Assembly (NCBI GenBank): GCA_938027685.1
Contig: CALJAM010000002.1
Location: 124,001 to 188,000, forward strand
Direction of reading: 5' to 3'
DNA length: 64,000 nucleotides
Origin: an uncultured Bryobacteraceae bacterium
GTDB taxonomy: Bacteria; Acidobacteriota; Terriglobia; Bryobacterales; Bryobacteraceae
Below are positions 16,991-28,044 of the stretch, in pieces. Position numbers and translations under genes: made by a program. Within the stretch, counting starts at the first letter, position 1. Each line of letters opens with the position of its first letter. Under the pieces are notes generated by a model. The model ran no database searches. It had not been told where the DNA came from and saw only the letters and a list, made by a program, of their open reading frames with translations.

Positions 16991-19093
16991 TCAGTTCCCG
17001 GGCGGCTCCTCAGGATCCAGGTACTTCTTCAACCAGGCGAAGAGTTCCTGGAACAGGAAGCGGTTGTTCTCGCCCTTCAGGATCCAGTGATTCTCGTCCG
17101 GAAAGACGACCAGCTTCGTAGGAACGCGGAGGCGCTGCAAAAGCTTGTAGATCTCAAGGCCCTGTGAGATGGGTACGCGAAAGTCCAGCTCGCCGTGCGA
17201 GATGAACATGGGCGTGCGGAAGTTGCGCGCGTAGCGGAACGGGTTCTGATCCTGCCAGGCCGGTCCGCCTTCCCAAACCGGTGCGCCGAAGCGTCGTTCC
17301 CAGAAGTAGCCCCCGTCGGTCGTGCCCCACATGGATTCGTTGTTGGTAAGCCCGGCGTGATTGAACAGGGTGCGGTAGCGCGTCGTGGTGGCCTGCATCC
17401 AGTTGGCCAGGTAGCCTCCGTAGCTGGCGCCGCCGGCCGCCTGCCTGCGGCCGTCGATGAAGGGGAAGCGCCGGATGGCTTCGTCGGCGGCCTCGTTGAT
17501 CTCGATCGCGGGCCCGCGCAGCGCATCCCGATTGATCGTTTCGGCAAACTCCTCTCCGAAGCCGCTCGAGCCGGAATAGTTCGTCATCAGAACCACGTAG
17601 CCCGGCGAGGCCAGGTAATGAAAGTTCCAGCGCAGGAAGAACTGGTCCTTCCACATGTTGTGCGGACCGCCGTGCATGAACACCACTAAGGGGTACTTCT
17701 TGTTTTCATCGAAAGCGGGCGGCAGCACGATCATGTTGTGGATCCGGCGGCCGGTCGAAGCTTTGAACCAGAAGTGGCGGGGCGGCTGCCAGTCAATCCG
17801 CGCTGCACGCTCGGTTGTGAAAGACGTCAGCAAGTGATGCGTGCCGGCGGCAGGATCGACGCGGACGACCTCCGACGGCTGGATCATGCTGGTGAAGTTG
17901 GCGATCAGCACCGGCGGCGATGCTTTTTCCGCGATCACGAGATTCTGGTAGCAGCCCGCCGTCACTTCGAAGGCCACCCGGGTCTCGCCCCCCGCGGCGG
18001 GCACCAGGAAGATCTTGTCGTGGCCGGCGTCTTCGGCCGTCAGGTAAACCGTGCGACCGTCCGGCGTAAAAGCGTAGCTGTCCACGGATCGATCGAACGC
18101 CGGACTGAGCAGACGCGGCTGGCCGGACGGCGGCCAGGGAAGCATGGCCAATCGGCGCAGGCTGTACAGCCGCCTGGGATCCCGCCGGGTGTGCAGCATG
18201 TACAGGGCGCGGCCGTCGGGTGAAAAAGCCGGTTGCGAGTAACTGTCGCGTCCCGAAGTGAGGGCCTCGGGCTCGCCCCCGGTGGCCGGGATCCGGTAAA
18301 CGTGCAGGCTCGAGAAATCGTAAGCCTCCACGTTGCGGTTGCGTGTGGCCACGAAGACGATGCTCTCGCCGTCCGGCGCCCACACGGCCTGCAGATTCTC
18401 GTCCCCGCTCATGCCGCCCGTGCTGCCGCCGAAACCCGGTTCTTCAGCCAGTTTGGTGCCGGCGAGCAGGTCGCGGGCTCGCGCGCCCGGCTCCGGCGTC
18501 TGAACGAAGAGGTGAGGACGGCGATCGTCCAGCCAGCGGTCCCAGCGCCGGATGGGGAAGCTTTCGTAAACCCGCGCGGTGTATTTGCGCTGCTTGCGTT
18601 CTTCGAGGATCCTCTTGTTGGCTTCGTCATCGGCCGCGCCCGGAAAGACCATGCTTTGAAACAGCAGAGCCTTGCCATCCGGGCGCCATTGAGGGCTGAA
18701 CGCGCCGGTCGCAAGCGATGTGACGCGGATGGCCTCACCGCCCTCCAGCGAAAGAACGTAGATTTGCGGCGCTTCGTCGCCCTCGCGCCGCGCGACGAAC
18801 GCGATGCGTTTGGAATCGGGCGACCAGGCCACGTCGCTTTCCGGTCCGCGCGTGTGGGTGAGCCGACGCGGCGTCGCGCTACCGTCGGCCGGAACGATCC
18901 AGAGGTCGGAAGCCTGCTTGCTTTCATCGTAGGAGGGCTCCAACACGGAGACGACGACCCACCTGCCGTCGGGACTGACGGCGGGCGCGCCCACGCGCGG
19001 CATGAGCCAAACGTCCTCATGGGTAATGGGCTGCTTGCCTGCCCACAACAGGCCCGCCATTAGAAAGAGGGCGGCCGAGGTCCTTCCTGTCAT
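16991..19093 (-). CDS. Exported S9 prolyl-oligopeptidase-family serine peptidase
   Basis: 700 aa. Signal peptide MTGRTSAALFLMAGLLWAG. Residues about 25-420 form a TolB/WD40-like propeller with repeats such as APAVSPDGRWVVVS, VAWSPDSKRIAFVA and SPQWRPDGKALLF. The C-terminal alpha/beta hydrolase has Ser557 in GGASYGGY, Asp637 in ELDFRV and His669 in ENHW, with the oxyanion HGGPHN upstream. Such enzymes cleave short peptides, often acyl- or dipeptides, in the periplasm. A TATACT box lies 7 bases before the ATG. It is divergent from the next gene. Confidence 0.93.
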   Translation of the reverse strand: MTGRTSAALFLMAGLLWAGKQPITHEDVWLMPRVGAPAVSPDGRWVVVSVLEPSYDESKQASDLWIVPADGSATPRRLTHTRGPESDVAWSPDSKRIAFVARREGDEAPQIYVLSLEGGEAIRVTSLATGAFSPQWRPDGKALLFQSMVFPGAADDEANKRILEERKQRKYTARVYESFPIRRWDRWLDDRRPHLFVQTPEPGARARDLLAGTKLAEEPGFGGSTGGMSGDENLQAVWAPDGESIVFVATRNRNVEAYDFSSLHVYRIPATGGEPEALTSGRDSYSQPAFSPDGRALYMLHTRRDPRRLYSLRRLAMLPWPPSGQPRLLSPAFDRSVDSYAFTPDGRTVYLTAEDAGHDKIFLVPAAGGETRVAFEVTAGCYQNLVIAEKASPPVLIANFTSMIQPSEVVRVDPAAGTHHLLTSFTTERAARIDWQPPRHFWFKASTGRRIHNMIVLPPAFDENKKYPLVVFMHGGPHNMWKDQFFLRWNFHYLASPGYVVLMTNYSGSSGFGEEFAETINRDALRGPAIEINEAADEAIRRFPFIDGRRQAAGGASYGGYLANWMQATTTRYRTLFNHAGLTNNESMWGTTDGGYFWERRFGAPVWEGGPAWQDQNPFRYARNFRTPMFISHGELDFRVPISQGLEIYKLLQRLRVPTKLVVFPDENHWILKGENNRFLFQELFAWLKKYLDPEEPPGN

Positions 19094-19100
19094 GGCAGGG

Positions 19101-19106
19101 AGTATA
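19101..19106 (-). promoter_or_regulatory. -10 box (TATACT) with leaderless spacing
   Basis: TATACT on the minus strand ends exactly 7 bases before the ATG at 19093; the bases between (CCCTGCC) cannot pair with 16S rRNA as a Shine-Dalgarno site. Confidence 0.55.
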
Positions 19107-19137
19107 GCAGAGGCGCGCCGGACCCCCGGAGCGCGGC

Positions 19138-19143
19138 TAGAAT
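19138..19143 (+). promoter_or_regulatory. Candidate -10 box (TAGAAT)
   Basis: TAGAAT 35 bases before the ATG at 19179. The leader it would make contains GGGAGGG 5 bases before the start, so this gene would have a normal leader, unlike its divergent neighbour. Confidence 0.4.
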
Positions 19144-19178
19144 AAAGGAAGGGGAACGGGTCGCTCAGGGAGGGCCGT

Positions 19179-19760
19179 ATGATGCAGATCCCGCCCGATC
19201 ATCCGTTGTGCCGGCTCTTCCGCGAACTGGTGGTCCGACGCTTCTACGGCGACGCTCAGGTGCGCGATCCGAACGTCGCGCGCTACGTCTCGGATCTGCT
19301 CGTCGAGTTCGCCCACGTCCGCAACCTATACAAGATCCGCGATGCGCGCGGCCGGCGGCTCGAGGACGTGGGGCTGATGCTCATCGAATCCAATCCCCTG
19401 TTGGAAGGGCGGTCCTTCGATCGCGAGCGCGAGGTGCGCAAGCACATCGGCGACTACACGCTCTTCTTCACAGGCCTGTTCCCCGAATATGTGGCCTCGC
19501 TGCCGCGCCGCAGCGGGCGCGTGGATGCCTTCATCGATTATGTGAAGGCGGGCAAGGAGTCCTACCACATCGTCTCCTGCTTCGACCAGTTCGAGTATCG
19601 CGACGAGGCGCCGCTGTTCCGCCGGCTCTCGGAAAACTTCGAGCTGTGTGTGTTCGGCCTGAATCTGGTTAAACAGGACCTGGAGCGAATGCGGCAGGAG
19701 CAGTATCGGCGCTGGCAGAGCGCGCTGGGAGGCGCCGGATCTCCCCCGCCTCTGCTGTGA
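19179..19760 (+). CDS. Conserved-looking protein of unknown function
   Basis: 193 aa with a good GGGAGGG ribosome site. Not recognised. It is soluble, with no signal peptide or TM segment. Mostly helical by pattern: charged amphipathic stretches PLCRLFRELVVRRFYGD, VARYVSDLLVEFAHVRNLY and the C-terminal LVKQDLERMRQEQYRRWQ. Tyr/Phe-rich middle (IGDYTLFFTGLFPEYV). Some likeness in pattern to metal-free ferritin-like helical bundles, but no paired Glu/His motif supports that. The next gene begins 13 bases on with its own -10 box. Confidence 0.75.
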   Translation: MMQIPPDHPLCRLFRELVVRRFYGDAQVRDPNVARYVSDLLVEFAHVRNLYKIRDARGRRLEDVGLMLIESNPLLEGRSFDREREVRKHIGDYTLFFTGLFPEYVASLPRRSGRVDAFIDYVKAGKESYHIVSCFDQFEYRDEAPLFRRLSENFELCVFGLNLVKQDLERMRQEQYRRWQSALGGAGSPPPLL

Positions 19761-19766
19761 TACATT
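19761..19766 (+). promoter_or_regulatory. -10 box (TACATT) with leaderless spacing
   Basis: TACATT begins one base after the stop of the previous gene and ends 7 bases before the ATG at 19774. No Shine-Dalgarno sequence lies between. Confidence 0.45.
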
Positions 19767-19773
19767 TCCCTGC

Positions 19774-20658
19774 ATGCGGCGCATTGTCGTCACCCTTGTT
19801 GTGTTCGCGCACGCGGCTGCGAGCCAGATCTTCACCTTCAGCCGCGAGCAAATGATCCGGTACACCGAAAAGAACCCTTACGAACGCTTTCCCGACGGGC
19901 GCCCCAAGGTTCCCGACCGCTTGCTCGAACGCTTCAAGGAGTTGACTTCCGAGGAAGTCTGGGCGGCGCTGCCGCGACCGGACTATGCCAACCAGTTCGA
20001 AGACGGCTGGCAGATCCTGCATCCGGGCAAGAAGCTGGTCGGGCGTGCGGTGACTGCCCAGTTCATGCCCTACCGCGCTGACGTGGCCCAGGTGGCCGAG
20101 GCCGAAGGCAAGGCTCGCTTGGGCGGGCGCAGTCCCAACCAGCGCGTCATCGACCAGCTCCAAGCCGGCGACGTGATCGTGGTCGATCTATTCGGCAAGA
20201 TCGAGGACGGGACCTTCGTAGGCGACAATCTGGCCACCTACATCCAGACGGTCACTGGTACGGGCATCGTCGTGGATGGCGGCATCCGTGATCTGGAGGG
20301 CATCTTCCCTCTCGGCATGCCGGTATACTACCGTGGCGCCCACCCCACTGCGATCCGGAACGTCATGTTGACCGGTTTTAACATCCCGGTCCGCATCGGC
20401 AAGGCGGTCGTGATGCCGGGTGATGTGGTCTTTGCCGATCGCGAGGGCGTGTGGTTCATTCCGCCCCATTTGGTCGAGAAAGTCTTGGAAACGGCCGAAC
20501 GCAGTCGCATCCATGACGAGTGGACGCAGCAGAAGCTGCGCACCGGCAAGTACAAGTCGAGCGAGATTTACTCGACGCCCGTGGATCCTGAGCTCAAGCG
20601 AGAGTATGAGGAGTATCTGAACAGGCGCCTCGAGGAGAGGAGGCAGCGCAGGCCATGA
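19774..20658 (+). CDS. Exported RraA/HMG-CHA aldolase-family protein
   Basis: 294 aa. It begins with an apparent signal peptide (MRRIVVTLVVFAHAAAS). The RraA-like fold follows: VGRAVTAQFMPYR, QLQAGDVIVVDLFGK, then the metal/substrate motif GDNLATYIQ and DGGIRDLEGI, then GMPVYYRGAHP. This motif (Gly-x20-Arg-Asp) is that of divalent-metal pyruvate aldolases and of RraA, an RNase E inhibitor. The aldolase role fits an exported protein better than RNase control. The C-terminus has a charged helical tail (about 255-294). The stop overlaps the aquaglyceroporin start (ATGA). Confidence 0.82.
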   Translation: MRRIVVTLVVFAHAAASQIFTFSREQMIRYTEKNPYERFPDGRPKVPDRLLERFKELTSEEVWAALPRPDYANQFEDGWQILHPGKKLVGRAVTAQFMPYRADVAQVAEAEGKARLGGRSPNQRVIDQLQAGDVIVVDLFGKIEDGTFVGDNLATYIQTVTGTGIVVDGGIRDLEGIFPLGMPVYYRGAHPTAIRNVMLTGFNIPVRIGKAVVMPGDVVFADREGVWFIPPHLVEKVLETAERSRIHDEWTQQKLRTGKYKSSEIYSTPVDPELKREYEEYLNRRLEERRQRRP

Positions 20659-21479
20659 ATCGGTCTTCGCTGGCTGCCGAGATGTTGGCCGAGTTGCTGG
20701 GGACGGGCATCCTGGTGGCTTTCGGCTGCGGCGCCTGCGCCATGGTCGTGCTGTTCAAGACGGGTGTTCCCGGCGAGGTGGTGCACGGAGGCTGGACCAA
20801 CATCACGATCGGCTGGGCGCTCGGTGTGACCATGGGAGTCTGGGTGGCTGGCAGAGTCAGCGGCGCACATTTGAATCCAGCCGTAACCTTGGCGCTCGTC
20901 CTGTTCCGGGGATTCCCGCGGAGAAAGATGCTACCGTACTGGGCGGCACAGACTGCGGGCGCCTTCCTGGCAGCGGCGGTAGTGTTCCTGAACTACCGAC
21001 CCGCGTTCGCAAAGGCCGACCCGCTGTTGGAGCACACCGCGGGAATCTTCACGACCTTTCCCGCCTTCCCGGGATCGCCCTCGGCGGGCTTCGTCGATCA
21101 GCTGCTGGGCACTGCGCTCCTGCTACTGCTGGTCTTTGCCGTGACGGATGAGCGCAACCAGCCGCCGGGCGCCAACCTGGCGCCGCTCGTCATCGGCCTG
21201 ATCGTCCTCGGGATCGGATGCTCGTTCGGCTCCCTGCACGGCTACGCGATCAACCCCGCGCGCGACTTCGGTCCGCGCCTGCTCACCGTTCTGGTCGGCT
21301 TCCGAAACAACGGGCTGACGGACGGGAGCGGGGTCTGGTGGGTCCCGGTGGCCGGACCCCTGCTCGGGGCCGTGCTGGGCGCGTGGATTTACGAAGCGGC
21401 TGTCGGGCGCCGGCTACCGGCTCCGACGGTGGCCCGCGGAGGGGCGGAAGAGCGCGTAACGAACCGGGTGCGGGACTAA
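20655..21479 (+). CDS. Aquaglyceroporin (MIP family, GlpF-like)
   Basis: 274 aa with six TM helices and two half-helices carrying NPA motifs: AHLNPAVTLAL (about 71-81) and YAINPARDFGPRL (about 196-208). Asp after the second NPAR is the usual mark of glycerol facilitators rather than water-only aquaporins. It lies in the inner membrane and lets glycerol or small polyols pass. The 4-base overlap with the RraA-like gene points to joint expression. Confidence 0.92.
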   Translation: MNRSSLAAEMLAELLGTGILVAFGCGACAMVVLFKTGVPGEVVHGGWTNITIGWALGVTMGVWVAGRVSGAHLNPAVTLALVLFRGFPRRKMLPYWAAQTAGAFLAAAVVFLNYRPAFAKADPLLEHTAGIFTTFPAFPGSPSAGFVDQLLGTALLLLLVFAVTDERNQPPGANLAPLVIGLIVLGIGCSFGSLHGYAINPARDFGPRLLTVLVGFRNNGLTDGSGVWWVPVAGPLLGAVLGAWIYEAAVGRRLPAPTVARGGAEERVTNRVRD

Positions 21480-21489
21480 GGCTTTCAGC

Positions 21490-21495
21490 TATAAT
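21490..21495 (+). promoter_or_regulatory. -10 box (TATAAT) before the DUF177-rpmF-plsX genes
   Basis: A perfect TATAAT lies 27 bases before the GTG at 21523. No matching -35 hexamer was found at 16-18 bases upstream. Confidence 0.5.
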
Positions 21496-21522
21496 AGAGG
21501 ATTCTGTAACTCCCGCCCCGGG

Positions 21523-22050
21523 GTGGCGGCCGTGTTCCTTAACGTACAGGATCTCTTGCTCCGCGATCTGCCGATCGCAGAGGTTTTCCCCCCCGGCGCG
21601 GTAGACTATTTCGACGCCCACCTGCGGCAGGTCAGCGATCTGGTGGTGCGGGGCACCGCGGTGCTTCGCCAGGCCACCATGGAAATTCTGGTCAAGGGAC
21701 ACCTGACCGTCCAGATGGAAGCGGACTGCGATCGCTGCCTGGAGGCGGCCAGTTTCCCCCTGTCGCTGGATTTCGACCTCGTCTACCGGCCGCTGCCGGC
21801 GGCCATGCCGGAGGAAGTCGTTCTTTCGCCGGAAGAGACGGAAATTGCTTTCTACCGAGGTCTCGGCGTCGAGCTGGCGGATGTTGTGCGCGAGCAGGTC
21901 CTGCTCGCCTTGCCGATGCGCCGGATCTGCCGCCCCGACTGTCGCGGCATTTGCCCGGTCTGCGGACAGAACCGCAATCTGGTAAACTGCGGTTGCCGGC
22001 AGGAGTGGGTGGACGATCGCTGGGCGGCGCTACGAAACTTCGTCCGCTGA
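21523..22050 (+). CDS. yceD: DUF177/YceD-family protein
   Basis: 175 aa from the GTG at 21523; a second GTG at 21532 (MFLNVQDLL) fits equally well. The DUF177 pattern is clear: CDRCLEAASFPL in the middle and a C-terminal cysteine cluster CRPDCRGICPVCGQ with NCGC, likely a zinc site. YceD homologues are linked to 23S rRNA processing or large-subunit assembly. The order DUF177-rpmF-plsX is widely conserved, which supports the call. Confidence 0.9.
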   Translation: MAAVFLNVQDLLLRDLPIAEVFPPGAVDYFDAHLRQVSDLVVRGTAVLRQATMEILVKGHLTVQMEADCDRCLEAASFPLSLDFDLVYRPLPAAMPEEVVLSPEETEIAFYRGLGVELADVVREQVLLALPMRRICRPDCRGICPVCGQNRNLVNCGCRQEWVDDRWAALRNFVR

Positions 22051-22094
22051 CGCTATCACGGTTCGATCAACTTTTTGCAAAGGACGGTTGAGTT

Positions 22095-22277
22095 ATGGCG
22101 AATCCGAAACGGAGACATTCGCAGGCTCGCACGGGCAAGCGTCGAGCGCACGACGCGTTGCGCCCGGCCAACTTAGCTGAATGTCCCAACTGCCACGAGC
22201 CGAAGCTCCCGCACCGGGTGTGCCCACACTGCGGTCAATACAAGGGCAGGGAAGTCATCGAGGTGACGTCGGAATAA
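22095..22277 (+). CDS. rpmF: Ribosomal protein bL32
   Basis: 60 aa. Starts [20 protein letters not shown], the bL32 N-terminus. Zinc ribbon CPNC at about 32-35 and CPHC at about 45-48 (the C+ form). It is part of the 50S subunit. GGACGG lies 9 bases before the ATG. It lies 44 bases after yceD and 13 before plsX. Confidence 0.98.
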   Translation: MANPKRRHSQARTGKRRAHDALRPANLAECPNCHEPKLPHRVCPHCGQYKGREVIEVTSE

Positions 22278-22290
22278 TCCGTAGCGGGTC

Positions 22291-23316
22291 ATGATCAGGA
22301 TCGCGGTGGACGCGATGGGGGGCGATCACGCCCCCAAGGCTGAGGTCGAGGGCGCCATCCGGGCCGCGAAGACCCTGGGCGTCGAGGTGCTGCTGGTGGG
22401 ACCCGAAGAGCTGCTCTCACGGGAGCTGGCTGCGCAGGATGGCGCTCGCTCGCTGCCCATCCGCATAGTGCACGCCAGCGAGCGCGTGACCATGGAGGAC
22501 AGCGTTGCGCGCGCCGTCCGGGCCAAGCGGGACAGCTCGATCCGCGTCGCCTCGCGCCTGGTGCGCGACGGGCACGCGCAAGGGCTTGTGTCGGCGGGCA
22601 ACACCGGCGCCGTCATGGCCACCGCCAAGATGGTGCAGGGTGTGGTCCGCGGCGTGGACCGTCCCGCGCTGGCCTCGGCATTTCCCACGCTGACGGGTAC
22701 GCCCGCGGTCATGATTGACGTCGGCGCGAACGTGGACTGCAACCCGCGCATGCTCGCGCAGTTCGCTTTGATGGGCGACATTTATTCGCGGGTGGTCTTT
22801 CACATCGAGCGCCCGCGCGTGGGACTGCTTTCCATCGGCGAGGAAGAGCACAAGGGCAACGAGCTCACGCGCAACGCGGCGCCTCTTCTGCGCAGCCTTC
22901 CGTTGAACTTCATCGGCAACGTGGAGGGCCGGGACCTTTACACCGGGGCGGCCGACGTCGTCGTCTGCGACGGCTTCATCGGCAACGTGGCGCTCAAGGT
23001 GAGCGAGGGCATGGCCGACGTCATCATGCACCTGCTGGAGGTCTCGCTGAAGGCCACGCTGAAGCGCAAGGTCGGCTACGTGCTTTCGCGCAACGCCTAC
23101 CGCGACTTCCGCAAGCGCGTGGATTATTCCGAGTACGGCGGCGCGCCGCTGCTGGGCGTGCGCGGCGTGGTGATCATCTGCCACGGGCGTTCCAACGGGT
23201 ACGCCATTTACAATGCCATCCGCGTGGCCGCCGAACTGGCGCAGGCCGGCATCGACCGCAGGCTGGAGAACGAGCTACGCGCCATGCCCGATACGCTGTT
23301 ACCGGTGGCCAAGTGA
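22291..23316 (+). CDS. plsX: Phosphate acyltransferase PlsX
   Basis: 341 aa, normal length. N-terminus [20 protein letters not shown], then [27 protein letters not shown] and [19 protein letters not shown], all PlsX motifs. It makes acyl-phosphate from acyl-ACP for PlsY in phospholipid synthesis at the inner membrane face. In many bacteria fabH/fabD follow; here dsbD follows instead. Confidence 0.97.
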   Translation: MIRIAVDAMGGDHAPKAEVEGAIRAAKTLGVEVLLVGPEELLSRELAAQDGARSLPIRIVHASERVTMEDSVARAVRAKRDSSIRVASRLVRDGHAQGLVSAGNTGAVMATAKMVQGVVRGVDRPALASAFPTLTGTPAVMIDVGANVDCNPRMLAQFALMGDIYSRVVFHIERPRVGLLSIGEEEHKGNELTRNAAPLLRSLPLNFIGNVEGRDLYTGAADVVVCDGFIGNVALKVSEGMADVIMHLLEVSLKATLKRKVGYVLSRNAYRDFRKRVDYSEYGGAPLLGVRGVVIICHGRSNGYAIYNAIRVAAELAQAGIDRRLENELRAMPDTLLPVAK

Positions 23317-23332
23317 AGGCATCCACTAGATT

Positions 23333-25216
23333 GTGAGGCGCGCCCCGACAATGGTTTGGCTGTCGGTTCTTCTGGCTGTATCTCTGCCTTCGCAGCCGCT
23401 CGATCCCATCCACTGGTCCTTGACGCTGGAACCCGCCGGCGCTCCGCCCGGCGCCCGCGTGCTCGGCAAGCTTGTGGCGCGCATGGATCCGGGCTGGCAC
23501 CTCTACTCCATGACCACGCCCCGCCCGCCGATTGCCACCACGGTCGAAATCGAACCCAACCCGGCGATCGCGGCCGTGCGGATCTACCAGCCTGAACCGG
23601 AACGAAAGCCCGATCCCAATTTCGGCACCGAAACCGAGACCTTCGCGGGCGAAGTCACGCTGTTGATCGAACTCGAGCTGGCCCGCGATGCGGCGGCCGG
23701 AACCGTGGCGCTGACGGCGCGGCCGCGTTATCAGGCGTGCGATGATCGCCAATGCCTGCCGCCGCGCCGTGCCGCGGTTACGGCACGCCTGTCGGTGGAT
23801 CCCTCCGCCCCAGCTCCCACTGTGTCAATCCCGCCCGGCTATCGTCTGGTCGTCGGAGTGCCCCGGGAAGCCGCTGCCGCTGAAGCATTGCCCGCTGGGG
23901 AGCCGTCGGCTTCGCGGCAGGGGATCCCGCTGTTCCTGCTCGTGGCCTTCGGCTTCGGTCTGGCGGCCGTCCTGACGCCGTGCGTGTTTCCGATGGTCCC
24001 GATCACGGTTTCTTTCTTCCTCAACAAACCGGCAGCCACCCGCGCACGCGCGGTCTTCGAGGCCGCGGTGTTCTCCGTCGGGATCATCGCGCTGTTCACG
24101 ACGCTCGGCCTTGCGGTGACCGCGATGCTGGGTCCCTTCGGCATGGTGCAACTCGGCTCGAATCCCTGGGTGAACGCCTTCGTGGCAGCAGTTTTCATCG
24201 TGTTTGCGCTGAGCCTGCTGGGGGCATTCGAAATCCGTGTTCCTTCGAGCGTGCTCACGCGCCTGGACCAGGCTTCCCGCGGTGGCGGTATGGCGGGAAC
24301 GCTGCTGATGGGGCTTACTTTTTCGCTGACTGCGTTCGCGTGCGTGGGCCCGTTCGTGGGGACCCTGCTGGCGGCTTCGCTGGCGGAGGGCGGCTGGAAA
24401 CCTGCCCTCGGCATGCTCGGCTTCGCCGCGGGGCTGGCACTTCCCTTCTTTCTGCTGGCGCTGTTCCCTTCTTATCTGGCGCGCATGCCGCGCGCGGGCG
24501 GTTGGATGGAGCGCGTCAAGGTCGTGCTGGGGTTCCTCATTCTGGCGGCCGCGTTCAAGTATCTGAGTGCGGTGGACAAGGTTCTGGGCTGGGATCTGCT
24601 CACGCGCGAGCGTTTTCTGGCCGTGTGGATCGTGCTGTTCGGGTTGGCCGGCCTCTACCTGCTGGGACTGCTGCGTCTGCCCGGCATTGGCACAGAGGAA
24701 CCGTTGGGTCTGATCCGCTTGCTCGCAGGCGCTGCGTTTCTGGTGTTTGCGGTGAGTCTCATCCCGGGCATGTTCGGCGCGCGGCTGGGTGAACTCGATG
24801 CCTACGTGCCGCCGCCGTCCGAGCACGCCGTCGCCGGTTCCTCTGCGTCGCGCGGTGTGCGCTGGATGAAGAACCAGTACCAGGAGGCGCTCGAGTTGGC
24901 CCGGCGCGAAGGCAAGCCGCTGCTGGTGAGCTTCACCGGATACGCCTGCACGAATTGCCAGTGGATGAAAGCAAACATGTTCACGCGCCCTGAGGTGGCC
25001 GCCGAGCTGGAGCGCTTCGTGTTGCTCGAGCTTTACACGGACGGCCGCGACGCGGCCTCCGAAGAGAACCAGCGCATGCAGGAGACCCGTTTCCGCACGG
25101 TGGCGATCCCCTATTACGCCATCCTTTCCCCGCAGGAAGAGGTCGTCGCCACATTCGCGGGACTCACGCGCGATCCCGATGAGTTTCTGAGGTTCCTTCG
25201 CGCCGGCGGGAGCTGA
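23333..25216 (+). CDS. dsbD: Thiol:disulfide interchange protein DsbD
   Basis: 627 aa from a GTG at 23333; an ATG at 23351 is also possible. Signal peptide, then an N-terminal DsbD-alpha-like domain (about 25-170) with CDDRQCLPPRR. The membrane part has eight TM spans with LTPCVFPMVPI and AFACVGPFVG, the two cysteines that pass electrons. The C-terminal thioredoxin domain (about 505-627) has CTNC in GYACTNCQWMKA. It moves reducing power from cytoplasmic thioredoxin to periplasmic partners such as isomerases or cytochrome c maturation. Neighbouring CopA hints at a link to copper-related thiol repair. Confidence 0.93.
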   Translation: MRRAPTMVWLSVLLAVSLPSQPLDPIHWSLTLEPAGAPPGARVLGKLVARMDPGWHLYSMTTPRPPIATTVEIEPNPAIAAVRIYQPEPERKPDPNFGTETETFAGEVTLLIELELARDAAAGTVALTARPRYQACDDRQCLPPRRAAVTARLSVDPSAPAPTVSIPPGYRLVVGVPREAAAAEALPAGEPSASRQGIPLFLLVAFGFGLAAVLTPCVFPMVPITVSFFLNKPAATRARAVFEAAVFSVGIIALFTTLGLAVTAMLGPFGMVQLGSNPWVNAFVAAVFIVFALSLLGAFEIRVPSSVLTRLDQASRGGGMAGTLLMGLTFSLTAFACVGPFVGTLLAASLAEGGWKPALGMLGFAAGLALPFFLLALFPSYLARMPRAGGWMERVKVVLGFLILAAAFKYLSAVDKVLGWDLLTRERFLAVWIVLFGLAGLYLLGLLRLPGIGTEEPLGLIRLLAGAAFLVFAVSLIPGMFGARLGELDAYVPPPSEHAVAGSSASRGVRWMKNQYQEALELARREGKPLLVSFTGYACTNCQWMKANMFTRPEVAAELERFVLLELYTDGRDAASEENQRMQETRFRTVAIPYYAILSPQEEVVATFAGLTRDPDEFLRFLRAGGS

Positions 25217-25260
25217 AAGTGCGACCGCAGGCCGGCAGGGATTACCATGAGAGCAGACTC

Positions 25261-25656
25261 ATGTGTGGCTCGGATCCTCGGCGGGTGCGTGTTCTGGTGG
25301 TCGACGACGATGACGAGGCGCGGCTCGCGTTGCGCCGGATGCTCGAAGCGGCCGGCTACGAGGTGCGGGAGGCCGCGAACGGGCGCATCGCCATGAGCGT
25401 CTGCCGGAGCGACCCGCCCGATGTCGTGATCACCGACATCTTCATGCCCGAGCAGGAGGGCATCGAGACGATTCAGTCCTTGCGGCGCGAATTCCCCGGC
25501 ATCAAGCTGATCGCGATTTCCGGCCAACCGTCGGCTTCCGTCTATCTGAGGATGGCGAAGCTGCTCGGCGCCCAGGCCTCTTTGCAGAAGCCGGTGGACA
25601 TGGACACTTTAGTGGCCACGGTGCGGTCGGTGCTGGAAGGCCCGGAGCCGGCGTGA
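25261..25656 (+). CDS. Single-domain response regulator
   Basis: 131 aa from the ATG at 25261; a GTG at 25219, three bases past the dsbD stop, gives a longer form. It is a receiver domain only: acidic pair in VLVVDDDDEAR, phosphate-accepting Asp in VVITDIFMPEQEG, switch Ser in AISGQPS and conserved Lys in LQKPVD. There is no output domain and no histidine kinase in the window, so its partner is elsewhere. Position between dsbD and copA suggests, but does not prove, a role in redox or metal response. Confidence 0.9.
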   Translation: MCGSDPRRVRVLVVDDDDEARLALRRMLEAAGYEVREAANGRIAMSVCRSDPPDVVITDIFMPEQEGIETIQSLRREFPGIKLIAISGQPSASVYLRMAKLLGAQASLQKPVDMDTLVATVRSVLEGPEPA

Positions 25657-25707
25657 AACAGCGACCCGTCTGAGCCTGCCGAATCCATAATCGCTGAGGA
25701 GGATCGT

Positions 25708-28032
<2,325 letters not shown>

Positions 28033-28044
28033 GCGAGCTGCCTC

